Shown here one piece after another: positions 15,274-22,240 of a stretch of 30,330 nt of DNA. How positions within the stretch are numbered: the stretch's first letter is position 1; every line of letters starts with the position of its first letter. The notes under the pieces were generated by a model that did no database searches, had not been told where the DNA came from, and worked only from the letters and a program-made list of their open reading frames with translations. The position numbers were made by a program, and so were the translations under genes. The DNA is taken from assembly GCA_041497995.1 (NCBI GenBank), contig JBGQHM010000034.1:1-30330 (forward strand). Reading direction: 5' to 3'. The stretch is from DATKMS01 sp041497995. GTDB taxonomy: Bacteria; Desulfobacterota; Binatia; HRBIN30.

Positions 15274-15351
15274 CGCGGGCAGGGACGTCCGCGCCACCGA
15301 CTCATGCGCGGGGAGAAGCCAGCTCTGGTGGCGCGGGCCTCCCTGCCCGCG
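15274..15351. repeat. Long hairpin: 25-bp inverted repeat
   Basis: Arms 15274-15298 and 15327-15351 pair at 23 of 25 positions (left arm starts CGCGGGCAGGGACG and ends CGCGCCACC), with a 28-nt loop. It lies between the RNase T2 stop and the CoADR start, both minus strand. It could terminate the upstream transcript. There is no T run. The two mismatched pairs suggest an old or drifting element. Confidence 0.65.
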
Positions 15352-15362
15352 AGCGGTGGCTG

Positions 15363-16034
15363 TCAGCGGACTGGTCGGACGGTGATCATGTCGTCACGAC
15401 AGCCGTCGCGCACATCACGGCCACAACCGCGCGCGCGCAAGTTCTTGTCGAGGCACACGCGCACCTCTTGCAGGTACTTGCCGGAGCACAGCACGGCGAG
15501 GTCGTCGCTGCGGAGGCCGGGATTCTCGTGCTCGAACTCCTGCTTGATCTGCTGTGGTGGAACCCGGACTGCGCTGCTCGGACGCTGGTACGGAGCCGGA
15601 ATCTTCAGTCCCGAGTATGCCGCCCGCACCTTCGTGAAGTAGGTGGCCGGATCCATCCCGCTGCACGTGCCGTGCGTGGCCCACTCATGGCGCACGAGCG
15701 TCGGGCTCGGCATGATGTCGAGCACGTTGTTGACGATCGCTTGGTCGAGCCCGCCGCCCTTCGCACATGATTGCGGGAAACCGTTCTCATATTGCGGCCA
15801 CAAGCCATGCACGACGAAGCTGTACTGCCTGTACGGCGCACACTGCGGGTCCTTGGGACCAGGAAACTGCGTCGCGCAGTGCTGCGGCGACCATGAGAGG
15901 CTGAGTACGTAGTAGTCGAAGACGCCGGGTGCGCCGGTCCGCGCGCGCTTGTGGTGGGAAGAGCGCGCACCCGCCGGCACAGCGAACAGCAGCAGCACGA
16001 GGCTGACGCTGAAGATCGTCGTCCAACGGTGCAT
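15363..16034 (-). CDS. Secreted ribonuclease T2 family protein
   Basis: 223-residue extracytoplasmic RNase with signal peptide MHRWTTIFSVSLVLLLFAVPAGA. T2 RNases cleave RNA via 2',3'-cyclic phosphates. Conserved active-site segments are present: CAS I YSFVVHGLWPQ with His76, and CAS II RHEWATHGTC with His116, Glu117 and His121. Thr120 is at the position often held by Lys. Early LSLSWSPQHC and several paired cysteines fit a disulfide-bonded periplasmic enzyme. ATG 16034 gives a clean signal peptide. An in-frame GTG at 16049, directly after CTA of the CTAG-bounded repeat, is an alternative start. Upstream the repeat separates it from the SDR gene by under 100 bases on the same strand. Confidence 0.93.
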   Translation of the reverse strand: MHRWTTIFSVSLVLLLFAVPAGARSSHHKRARTGAPGVFDYYVLSLSWSPQHCATQFPGPKDPQCAPYRQYSFVVHGLWPQYENGFPQSCAKGGGLDQAIVNNVLDIMPSPTLVRHEWATHGTCSGMDPATYFTKVRAAYSGLKIPAPYQRPSSAVRVPPQQIKQEFEHENPGLRSDDLAVLCSGKYLQEVRVCLDKNLRARGCGRDVRDGCRDDMITVRPVR

Positions 16035-16048
16035 GAGGGTGTCCGTCA

Positions 16049-16129
16049 CTAGCAACCTGTCGGACTTGGCAGCCCGGAGCGACCCAACGGGGAGCGGGCC
16101 ATAGAAGGGACGCTGGCCGCAGGCCCTAT
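16049..16129 (-). repeat. CTAG-bounded repeat, type A, copy 1
   Basis: 81-bp element between the SDR and RNase T2 genes. On the plus strand it starts CTAGCAACCTGTCGGACTTG and ends GCAGGCCCTAT. Imperfect terminal inverted repeats are visible (CTAGCAACCTGTCGG against CTAGGACCTGCGG in other copies). The TAG stop of the SDR gene (16126-16128) lies in its terminal tetranucleotide, here mutated to CTAT. At the other end CTAG is followed by TG, creating an in-frame GTG for RNase T2. Same orientation relative to gene direction as the other three copies. Confidence 0.75.
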
Positions 16130-16923
16130 CGCTGCGCCAGCTGCGCGGCAGCGGCGGCGCTGTACATGCCGGCGGTGATGCCGCCGTCGGGGAAGAGGAT
16201 GGTGCCGGTCATGAAGCTCGCAGCGTCGCTCGCCAGGAAGGCGGCGACGTTGGCGACGTCGGCGGGTGCGCCGATGCGTCCGACAGGTGTGCGGTCGACG
16301 AGAATGTTCGTGAAGAGTGGATTGTCGGTGATCATCCGGGTCATGGCAGTCTCGATGAAGCCCGGGCCGATAGCATTGCAGGTGATGCCGTGACGGCCGC
16401 AAGCCATGGCGAAGGATTTCACTAACTGCTTCACGCCGCCCTTGCTGGCGCTGTACGCCGGTGCGGCGGCGCTGCCCCACTCGGCCATGACGCTGGCGAT
16501 GGCAATGAGCCGTCCGCCGACACCCTGCGCGACCATCTGATTCGCGGCGGCCTGTAGCGTGAAGAAGACGCCCTTCAGGTTGGTGTCGACGGTCCGGTCC
16601 CACTGCGCCTCGGTCAGGCGCAGACAGTCGGTTTCCTTCTCCACGACTCCGGCGTTGGCAACGGCGATGTCCACGTGCCCGAGCTCGGCTACTGCCGCAG
16701 CAACGAGTTGATCGATCGCGTCCTTGCTAGAGACGTCGCACTGACGCGTCACCGCCCGGCGCCCCTGCTCACGCACCAGGCGGGCCGTCTCCTCCATGCC
16801 GTTCGCGTCGACGTCGGCGATCACGATGTCCGCTCCGTCCTGCGCGAAGCGGCGTGCAATCCCACGCCCGTTGCCGGAGGCGGCCCCGGTGACCACTGCG
16901 ACCTTGCCATCGAGAGTTCGCAT
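16126..16923 (-). CDS. Short-chain dehydrogenase/reductase (classical SDR)
   Basis: 265-residue NAD(P)-dependent oxidoreductase. The Rossmann cofactor motif is VVTGAASGNGRGIA (TGxxxGxG, residues 12-19), followed by CDVSS, ANAG (89-92), catalytic Asn115, Ser144 (IAIASV), and Tyr157/Lys161 in YSASK. C-terminal landmarks are NAIGPGFIETAM and FPDGGITAGM. Asp37/Asp39 after the second strand favour NAD(H). Substrate unknown; 3-oxoacyl or hydroxyacyl-type reductions fit the lipid-related neighbourhood. The start ATG at 16923 has AAAGGAG at good distance. Its TAG stop lies inside the end of a CTAG-bounded repeat. Confidence 0.95.
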   Translation of the reverse strand: MRTLDGKVAVVTGAASGNGRGIARRFAQDGADIVIADVDANGMEETARLVREQGRRAVTRQCDVSSKDAIDQLVAAAVAELGHVDIAVANAGVVEKETDCLRLTEAQWDRTVDTNLKGVFFTLQAAANQMVAQGVGGRLIAIASVMAEWGSAAAPAYSASKGGVKQLVKSFAMACGRHGITCNAIGPGFIETAMTRMITDNPLFTNILVDRTPVGRIGAPADVANVAAFLASDAASFMTGTILFPDGGITAGMYSAAAAAQLAQR

Positions 16924-17017
16924 CCGTTCACTCCTTTGCTGTAGCCGGCTCGATCAAGAGTATTGAACGTTACGGAAATCGGCGTTGGCTTCAAGTGCAC
17001 GCCGATGGCTGATGGCG

Positions 17018-17046
17018 TATGGCTGATGGTTCGGACCATTGCCATA
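17018..17046. repeat. Hairpin of the ATGGC word-repeat family
   Basis: TATGGC (17018-17023) and ATGGT (17026-17030), loop TCGG, then ACCAT (17035-17039) and GCCATA (17041-17046) form an 11-bp stem with small bulges. Left words GATGGCTGATGGCG precede it, as at 2900-2925. It lies upstream of the SDR start and next to the 5' break of the acyl-CoA synthetase relic. Confidence 0.5.
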
Positions 17047-17055
17047 AGGAGTGTG

Positions 17056-17593
17056 CGCATGAGTATGTAGATGGCGGGAGCACCGACGTCGCGCCAGCTG
17101 CTTGTTCGGCGCTGGTGCACGATGCGCAGTTTGCACCGCGCATCGCCAACGTGCTGCCGAAGGTTCCGAAGCTGCGGCATTGCATCGCTATCGACGACGG
17201 TAGCGGGCAGGACTGTTCTGCCATCGGCTCCGTCGCATACGAGCAAGCGGTGGCGCAAGGCTCGCCGGCGCGCGACTTCCCGGCACGCTCGGGTGATGAC
17301 CTCTACGTCCTCTACACCGGCGGCACGACCGGCAAGCCCAAGGGTGTCACGATGCGCTGGTGGTCGGTGTCCCCGACGAGCGTTGGGGCAGCCGCGTGGC
17401 GGCGGTCGTCCAACTGCGTGTCGGCCAGCACGTAACGCTCGACGAGCTCGCCGCACACTGCCGCCATCACATCGCCAGCTACAAGGTGCCGCGCGAGATG
17501 CACGTGGTCGAGCAGCTGCGCCGCTCACCGAGCGGCAAGCCGGACTACCCGTGGGCGCAGGAAGTCGCGCGCGGCGGCCCGCGAGGCGCGTGA
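17056..17593 (+). pseudogene. Acyl-CoA synthetase relic with internal deletion and lost N-terminus
   Basis: Remnant of an AMP-forming acyl-CoA synthetase. One frame reads SALVHDAQFAPRIANVLPKV through DDLYVLYTGGTTGKPKGVTM, the ATP-binding P-loop, equivalent to residues 105-182 of the intact paralogue at 22520-24133. At about 17351-17360 similarity jumps to another frame, continuing LVVGVPDERWGSRVAAVVQL and RRSPSGKPDYPWAQEVA. That is the C-terminal domain including the catalytic Lys motif, equivalent to about 455-530. Roughly 270 residues between P-loop and C-domain are gone. The N-terminal 100 residues are also missing, near the hairpin at 17018-17046. The join is out of frame. Not functional. 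Confidence 0.85.
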
Positions 17594-17720
17594 CGCCGGG
17601 CGACTCGCAAGAGGCGTCAGCCGGTTGCCTGAGTGTGACCGTCCGGTTGAACTGCAGCGACGTGTCGTGCACCCGCGCCGCGGCGGAGTAAAGAGGTCTC
17701 ACAGTTCACGCGGCAGGCGT

Positions 17721-17850
17721 CCGGACGATCAAATCGTCCGGCTGAGTCGCGACAAAGCCCACCAAGGGGGCTCCGCAAACAAGCAAGAGAGCTGCATCCA
17801 GCCCCTTTGGTGGGCTTTCGACGACTCAGCCGTGGAATTTGATTCCACGG
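17721..17850. repeat. 130-bp symmetric multi-hairpin element
   Basis: Left outer hairpin 17721-17741 has stem CCGGACGAT/ATCGTCCGG with loop CAA. Right outer hairpin 17830-17850 has stem CCGTGGAAT/ATTCCACGG with loop TTG, which reads CAA on the other strand. Between them a long stem pairs CTGAGTCG (17742-17749) with CGACTCAG (17822-17829), and 17754-17772 with 17800-17818 at 18 of 19 positions, around a 27-nt loop. The whole is an inverted repeat and folds on either strand. The outer stems differ at four positions, all compensated. It lies in the 317-bp gene-free stretch 17594-17910. The rest of that stretch shows nothing else. Candidate miniature mobile element, structured RNA or bidirectional terminator. 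Confidence 0.7.
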
Positions 17851-17910
17851 CGACGCGGCGCCACGAACGGCCGCGCGTTCCGAGACACCTCTCTCGATGC
17901 TGTTCCCAGG

Positions 17911-18768
17911 TCAGTAGGCAATCGACGGAAGAAACGCGCCCTGCGGTTCGTTGTACAAGCCGATGCTCATCAGGGTCATCGGCTGCGTGATGCGCAGGCC
18001 GCGCTGCAAGCACCAGCGCAGCAAGTCGGCGTTGCGCGTGGGCACAAGAAAGCCGGGTCCGCCAAACATCGGCGCGGCGCCGATGAGTGCTTTCAAATCC
18101 GTGTTGCTCTCGCCGACGGCGTGCGCGAAGAACGCGACCCCCGTGGCATAGCCGGTGATGCGGCCGCCGTGCTCGACGACCGTGGCCATGCCCTGTTCAA
18201 TCGCATCGCGTACTTCGCCCTCGCGCGTGTGCCCGTGGACACGCAGGCATAGCTCGCTGCATGCAGCGAGATCAGCGGCCGTGGTGGCACGCACGGCGTG
18301 GCCGGGAATCGTGATGCCTAGGGGCGCACCTTGCATGCAGGACAGCGGCTCGCGCGGATCGAAGCCGAGCTTGGTGTAGAGCGACAGCGAGCGGTTGTGA
18401 AACGCCGCTTGCACGAGCCGCACGCCCGGACACCCACGCGCCAGCGAGCGCTCGATGACGTGCATCATCAGCTGGCGTCCGACGCCACCGTTCTGCACGT
18501 TCGGGTTCACCGTGATCGGCCCGATGCCCGCGATCGTACAGCGCTCGTCGACTCCGTTACTGCCGAGGACAACGCCGTCGCGCTCGGCGACCACCAAGTA
18601 GAAGCCGGGGTGCGCCAGCATCATCGAGAGCAAACCGATGCTCACCTCCGGATTCGGGAAGTCCGGTGGGAAGTTGTGCGCCTTGTTGATGGCGCCGAAG
18701 GCGTCGTAACAGATGCGGCCGCAGACTTGCGCGTCGGCCGGCGTACCGGGTCGTAGCGTAGTGGCCAT
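17911..18768 (-). CDS. Two-domain GNAT family N-acetyltransferase
   Basis: 285-residue protein. The N-terminal half is a GNAT domain: TLRPGTPADAQVCGRICYDAF (4-24), acetyl-CoA-binding ITVNPNVQNGGVGRQLMMHV (85-104), and FHNRSLSLYTKLGF (123-136). The second half (about 150-285) looks like another, diverged GNAT-like fold (AVRATTAADLAACSELCLRV, MATVVEHGGRITGYATG, and DLLRWCLQRGLRITQPMTLM), as in YitH/Acetyltransf_18-type proteins. Substrate unknown. ATG 18768 is preceded by AGGAG. The open frame to 19110 runs through a repeat and is not coding. It stands 44 bases downstream of the methyltransferase stop on the same strand, so co-transcription is likely. Confidence 0.88.
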   Translation of the reverse strand: MATTLRPGTPADAQVCGRICYDAFGAINKAHNFPPDFPNPEVSIGLLSMMLAHPGFYLVVAERDGVVLGSNGVDERCTIAGIGPITVNPNVQNGGVGRQLMMHVIERSLARGCPGVRLVQAAFHNRSLSLYTKLGFDPREPLSCMQGAPLGITIPGHAVRATTAADLAACSELCLRVHGHTREGEVRDAIEQGMATVVEHGGRITGYATGVAFFAHAVGESNTDLKALIGAAPMFGGPGFLVPTRNADLLRWCLQRGLRITQPMTLMSIGLYNEPQGAFLPSIAY

Positions 18769-18812
18769 ACCAGCGCTCCTGTCAGTCACGCGGCGCTGAG
18801 TCAAGATCCGGC

Positions 18813-19628
18813 TCAGCGGAGTGTGCGCGCGAACAGCATCACGGCACGGGTGTGGTAGCGCTGCGGCAACAGCGGAACCACGTATGGATTGACGACCGCA
18901 TCGATGCGCGTCACCGCTCGTCGCCAGGCTCCGGCACGTCTGGCGAGCGGGCGCAGCAGCATGTACGTCGCGCCGCGATGCCATGTACACGGCAGGCCGT
19001 GGTGGGCCACCAGCTCCATCCAATCGTGGAGCGGCCGCGGAAAATAGTTCGTGCCGGTCACCTCCCGCCTGCCTAGCAGCCGGTCGGACTTGGCACTCAA
19101 CAGCGACCAACGGGAGCGGGCCATAGAAATGACGCTGACCGCAGGTCCCAGACCTTCGAAGAGCAGCAAGGTCCCGTCCGGCCGCAGCACTCGCGCCATC
19201 TCCGCGATGATGCTGTCTTGGGCTTCGTACGGGTTGTGATGGAGCACCGCGACGGCCGACACGACGTCGAAGCTGCCGTCCGGGTACGAGAGTCTGTCGC
19301 TGTCGATCCGCCGAAGATCCGCGTCAGGATGCAGCCGGTGCGCGATCGCCAACATTTCCTCGGCGATATCGGCGCCACTGTAGACCAGTCCGTACGCGCG
19401 CAGGAACGAGATCCAGCGGCCGCTGCCGCAGCCATAGTCCAAGACGGTCTTTCCCTGCAGCGTCGTCCGCTCTTGCAAGCGGCGCAACGCGGCGCGCAGC
19501 AGGTGTCGCTGGACACGATCGATGCACCGGTTGTCGTCGGCGTCGTCCAGACATGCGGCGCGTACCGGATCGCTGGCGTGCTCGCGAGCGCGCGCGTTCC
19601 AGTAGGCTTCGGGGTCGTAGGACGTCAT
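18813..19628 (-). CDS. Class I SAM-dependent methyltransferase carrying an in-frame repeat insertion
   Basis: 271-residue class I methyltransferase. Motif I is VLDYGCGSGRWISFL (62-76), the acidic residue after beta-2 is in YSGADIAEEMLAIA, motif post-I DRLSYPDGSFDVVSAVAVLHH (111-131), and beta-4/5 region MARVLRPDGTLLLFEGL (144-160). Between beta-5 and the following NYFPRPLHDWMELVAHHGL segment sits an extra stretch of about 25 residues (160-185, SVISMARSRWSLLSAKSDR) encoded by a CTAG-bounded repeat. Without it the chain would read EGLGRREVTGTNYF, as expected. The C-terminal quarter resembles Methyltransf_11-type enzymes. Start ATG 19628; the longer frame to 19706 overlaps the divergent crotonase start. 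Substrate unknown; activity with the insertion is unproven. Confidence 0.88.
   Translation of the reverse strand: MTSYDPEAYWNARAREHASDPVRAACLDDADDNRCIDRVQRHLLRAALRRLQERTTLQGKTVLDYGCGSGRWISFLRAYGLVYSGADIAEEMLAIAHRLHPDADLRRIDSDRLSYPDGSFDVVSAVAVLHHNPYEAQDSIIAEMARVLRPDGTLLLFEGLGPAVSVISMARSRWSLLSAKSDRLLGRREVTGTNYFPRPLHDWMELVAHHGLPCTWHRGATYMLLRPLARRAGAWRRAVTRIDAVVNPYVVPLLPQRYHTRAVMLFARTLR
19073..19151 (-). repeat. CTAG-bounded repeat, type B, copy 2, inside a methyltransferase gene
   Basis: 79-bp copy from CTAG (19073-19076) to CCAG (19148-19151, mutated CTAG). It is nearly identical to the copy at 28811-28889 (for example CAACAGCGACCAACGGGAGC and CCATAGAAATGACGCTGACC). If one terminal tetranucleotide is a target duplication, the net insertion is 75 bp or 25 codons, which preserves the methyltransferase frame. 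Read on the gene strand it has no stop codon. Confidence 0.82.
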
Positions 19629-19696
19629 CTCATTTCGCCGATGGCAGGCGGTGTGGGAGTTGAGTATAGAAGGCGACGACATTCCGTGGGAGGACC

Positions 19697-20530
19697 ATGA
19701 TGGCAACCGTCATACTCGAAAAACCGCGGCCACACGTCACGGTGATCCGCCTCAACCGGCCCGAGCGCCTCAATGCCATGTCGATCGATCTCTGCCTCGA
19801 GTTGAAAGGTACCCTCGAACAGATTGCACACGATAACGACTGCCGCATCGTCGTGCTCACCGGCGCCGGCCGCGCCTTCTGCTCTGGCCTCGATCTCAAA
19901 GACCATTCGCTGATTCCCAACGTCGATGGCCTCACCATTCCGCGCATCGGACCGCGTGCCATCCGCATCTACTCGCAGCTCATCCCGATCATGCGCCACC
20001 TGCCACAGCCGATCATCGCCGCCGTCAACGGTGCGGCGTATGGCGGCGGGATGTGCCTGACCCTTGGCGCCGACCTGCGCATCGCATCCGAGTCGGCAGT
20101 GTTCAACGCTACCGGCATCGTGAATGGCCTGACGAGCACCGAGCTCGGCGCCAGCTGGCTGCTGCCCCGGCTCATCGGTGCGGCGCACTCCAACGACATC
20201 CTCTACACCGGACGCCGCATCGACGCCGCCGAGGCGTTGCGCATGGGGCTGGTGTCGCGTGTCGTCCCGGACAATGAGATCCTCGACTGCGCGTTGGATA
20301 TCGCGGAAGGCATGTGCCAGTACAGCCCATACGGCGTGCAGATGACCAAGCAGGTTATCTGGGCCAACCTGGAGAACACGAGCTTGGCGGCGGCGATCGA
20401 GCTGGAGGATCGCAACCAGATCATGCTGGGCATGACCGACAACCTCCCCGAGGCGATCACGGCGTTCGACGAAGGCCGCCAGCCGGTGTACTCCGACGAG
20501 CCGCGCCGCGGCGTGTACAGCAGCCGGTGA
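19697..20530 (+). CDS. Enoyl-CoA hydratase/isomerase (crotonase) family protein
   Basis: 277-residue crotonase-fold protein acting on acyl-CoA. Landmarks are VTVIRLNRPERLNAM (15-29), the oxyanion-hole segments GRAFCSGLDLKDH and NGAAYGGGMCLTLGADLRIA, and SWLLPRLIGAAHSNDILYTGRRIDAAEAL. In rat mitochondrial hydratase the two catalytic glutamates lie in GGGCELA and in FAQPEIL. Here the corresponding stretches are GGGMCLT and FNATGIV, so both Glu are absent. A Glu is found in GLTSTELGAS, as in a common actinobacterial/environmental subgroup. It is therefore probably not a standard hydratase. ATG 19697 (or 19700) follows GGGAGGA. It leads a plus-strand group with the next two genes. Confidence 0.93.
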   Translation: MMATVILEKPRPHVTVIRLNRPERLNAMSIDLCLELKGTLEQIAHDNDCRIVVLTGAGRAFCSGLDLKDHSLIPNVDGLTIPRIGPRAIRIYSQLIPIMRHLPQPIIAAVNGAAYGGGMCLTLGADLRIASESAVFNATGIVNGLTSTELGASWLLPRLIGAAHSNDILYTGRRIDAAEALRMGLVSRVVPDNEILDCALDIAEGMCQYSPYGVQMTKQVIWANLENTSLAAAIELEDRNQIMLGMTDNLPEAITAFDEGRQPVYSDEPRRGVYSSR

Positions 20531-20540
20531 CCGGCGCCGA

Positions 20541-21065
20541 ATGCGTGACCACGGCATGGCTGAGGATGCCCCACCGCTATGGCCGACGATTGGCACGGCG
20601 CTCTTCGTCCTCTGCGTGCCGGGCAGCGTAGTGGTACTGGTGCCGTACTACTTGTCCGGCTGGAGTGCTCAGCAACCGTTCTTTGGTATCGTCGCCACGC
20701 GCTGGATCGGCCTCGTACTCATCGTCTGCGCGCTGCCCATCTTCTTCGACTTCGTCATCCGCTTCGTGCGCGAGGGCCACGGCACGCCGGCGCCGATTGC
20801 ACCGACGGTACACCTCGTTGTGGGAGGCAGCTTCCAGTATGTGCGCAACCCGGGCTACATCGCTGTCGTGTCGCTTATCCTCGGGCAAGCGTTGGTGCTC
20901 GGTAGTCGCACCGTCCTCGTCTATGCGCTCCTCGTGGCTCTCGCGTTTCATTTCTTCGTACTGCTTTACGAGGAGCCGACGTTACGACGGCAGTTCGGCG
21001 CCGACTACGAGGCCTACTGCCTGAAGGTGCCGCGTTGGCTGCCGCGGCACCGCGTGTCTGGCTGA
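20541..21065 (+). CDS. Isoprenylcysteine carboxyl methyltransferase (ICMT)-family membrane protein
   Basis: 174-residue polytopic protein with four to five hydrophobic segments (TIGTALFVLCVPGSVVVLVPY, WIGLVLIVCALPIFFDFVIR, and a C-terminal hydrophobic block TVLVYALLVALAFHFFVLLY). The C-terminal motif set of the ICMT/PEMT family is present: GGSFQYVRNPGYIAVV for SAM binding, then EEPTLRRQFGADYEAYCLKVPRWLPR. Bacterial members methylate diverse small or lipid substrates at the membrane; the substrate here is unknown. It begins ten bases after the crotonase stop and its TGA shares a base with the next ATG, so the three genes look like one operon. An alternative ATG at 20556 is possible. Confidence 0.88.
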   Translation: MRDHGMAEDAPPLWPTIGTALFVLCVPGSVVVLVPYYLSGWSAQQPFFGIVATRWIGLVLIVCALPIFFDFVIRFVREGHGTPAPIAPTVHLVVGGSFQYVRNPGYIAVVSLILGQALVLGSRTVLVYALLVALAFHFFVLLYEEPTLRRQFGADYEAYCLKVPRWLPRHRVSG

Positions 21066-22240
21066 TGGACCGCGCCCGCTACTGCATCTGGGGGTCCGAG
21101 CTCTCGCCGTTCTCGCTGAAGCTGCGTGCTCTCTGCGACTACGCCGAGCTGCCCTACACCTGGCTGCCCGCAGATGGCGGGCGTCTGCAGAACTACCGGG
21201 TTGCGTGGCTGGTCAATCGCGCCACCCACCGGCGCACGGCGATACGCTATCCGCAGCTCAGCGAGCTCGACGAGTACCCGCTGGTGCCGTTCTTCATCGA
21301 AGACCGACGCCAGGTGTTCTATGATTCCTCCGCGCTCGCCCACTGGATGGACGACCAGCACCGCCCGCGGCGCGGGCCGCTGTTTCCGGACGAGCCAGCG
21401 GTGGGCTTCGTGGCGCAGCTCATCGACGAGGCGTTCGACGAGTTCGGGCTCTACATGGTGCACCACAACCGCTGGGTCGTGTCGGCAACGACGAACGATG
21501 CCGGCGCCCGCTTGGCGCAGGAGTTCGCGCGCGTGTTGCTGCCGGGCACCGGCGGGCGCTTTGCGCGCCGCTTTTCGCGGCGGCAGGTGCGGCGTCTGCC
21601 GTACCTCTTCAGCGTCGCGCCCGCGGCGTTCGCGGTGCCGGGCCTGTCGCCCGAGCTGCGACCACCGTCGCGCGACGGGTTTCCGGAAACGCACACGTTG
21701 CTCACGGAAGCGTGGGACGCGTACCTCGCCGCGGTGGAAACGGCGCTTGCGCATCAGCCGTATCTGCTCGGGGACCGCTTCACGGTCGCCGACGCGAGCG
21801 TCTACGGGGAGCTCGGGATGAACTTGAAGGACCCGACGGCTGCCGAGCTGATCCTCAGCCGCGCACCGACGACGTACCGTTGGCTCTGCGCCATCCGGGA
21901 CGGCACCCACGTGGAAGGTGGCGATGCACTGTACCTCTCAGACGAGCTGCAGCCGTTGCTCGACATCATCGGGCGGACGTTCGTCCGCCTCATGCGCCAG
22001 AATGAGGTGGCGTACGAAGCCGCACGCGAGGGCGGCGAGACCGTCTTCAACGAAGCCGCCTTCGATCAGGGCCGGGCCCTCTACGAGGGCGAGCTACTCG
22101 GGCGGCCGTTCCGCAGCGTGGTGAAGACTTTTCAAGTGCGGGTGTGGCGGGACATCAAGGAGGCGTGGCGTGCGTTGCCGCCGGTAGCGCGTGAGGACGT
22201 GGCGCCGCTGCTCACTCCAGGGTCACCGACTGGGCCGTGA
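21065..22240 (+). CDS. Glutathione S-transferase-like protein with long C-terminal extension
   Basis: 391 residues, longer than typical GSTs (200-250). The N-terminal thioredoxin-like domain begins CIWGSELSPFSLKLRALCDYAELPY; SPFS at 14-17 is the usual thiol-activating Ser/Cys position. It is followed by EYPLVPFFIEDRRQVFYDSSALAHWMD (cis-Pro and the DSSA glutathione gamma-glutamyl contact). The helical C-domain has AYLAAVETALAHQPYLLGDRFTVADASVYGEL (near 230), the canonical N-capping box. The last 120 residues are an extra helical region of unknown role. Start ATG 21065 overlaps the preceding TGA by one base. The 3' end overlaps the convergent lipoprotein gene by 29 bases. Confidence 0.88.
   Translation: MDRARYCIWGSELSPFSLKLRALCDYAELPYTWLPADGGRLQNYRVAWLVNRATHRRTAIRYPQLSELDEYPLVPFFIEDRRQVFYDSSALAHWMDDQHRPRRGPLFPDEPAVGFVAQLIDEAFDEFGLYMVHHNRWVVSATTNDAGARLAQEFARVLLPGTGGRFARRFSRRQVRRLPYLFSVAPAAFAVPGLSPELRPPSRDGFPETHTLLTEAWDAYLAAVETALAHQPYLLGDRFTVADASVYGELGMNLKDPTAAELILSRAPTTYRWLCAIRDGTHVEGGDALYLSDELQPLLDIIGRTFVRLMRQNEVAYEAAREGGETVFNEAAFDQGRALYEGELLGRPFRSVVKTFQVRVWRDIKEAWRALPPVAREDVAPLLTPGSPTGP

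Noticed and set aside
16821..17702. 293-codon minus-strand open frame
   Set aside because: Reads antisense through the synthetase relic and across a hairpin repeat into the SDR start; no family similarity.
18769..19110. N-terminal extension of the GNAT gene
   Set aside because: The extension is the CTAG-bounded repeat and methyltransferase 3' end in another frame; the ATG at 18768 has a ribosome site and starts the GNAT fold.
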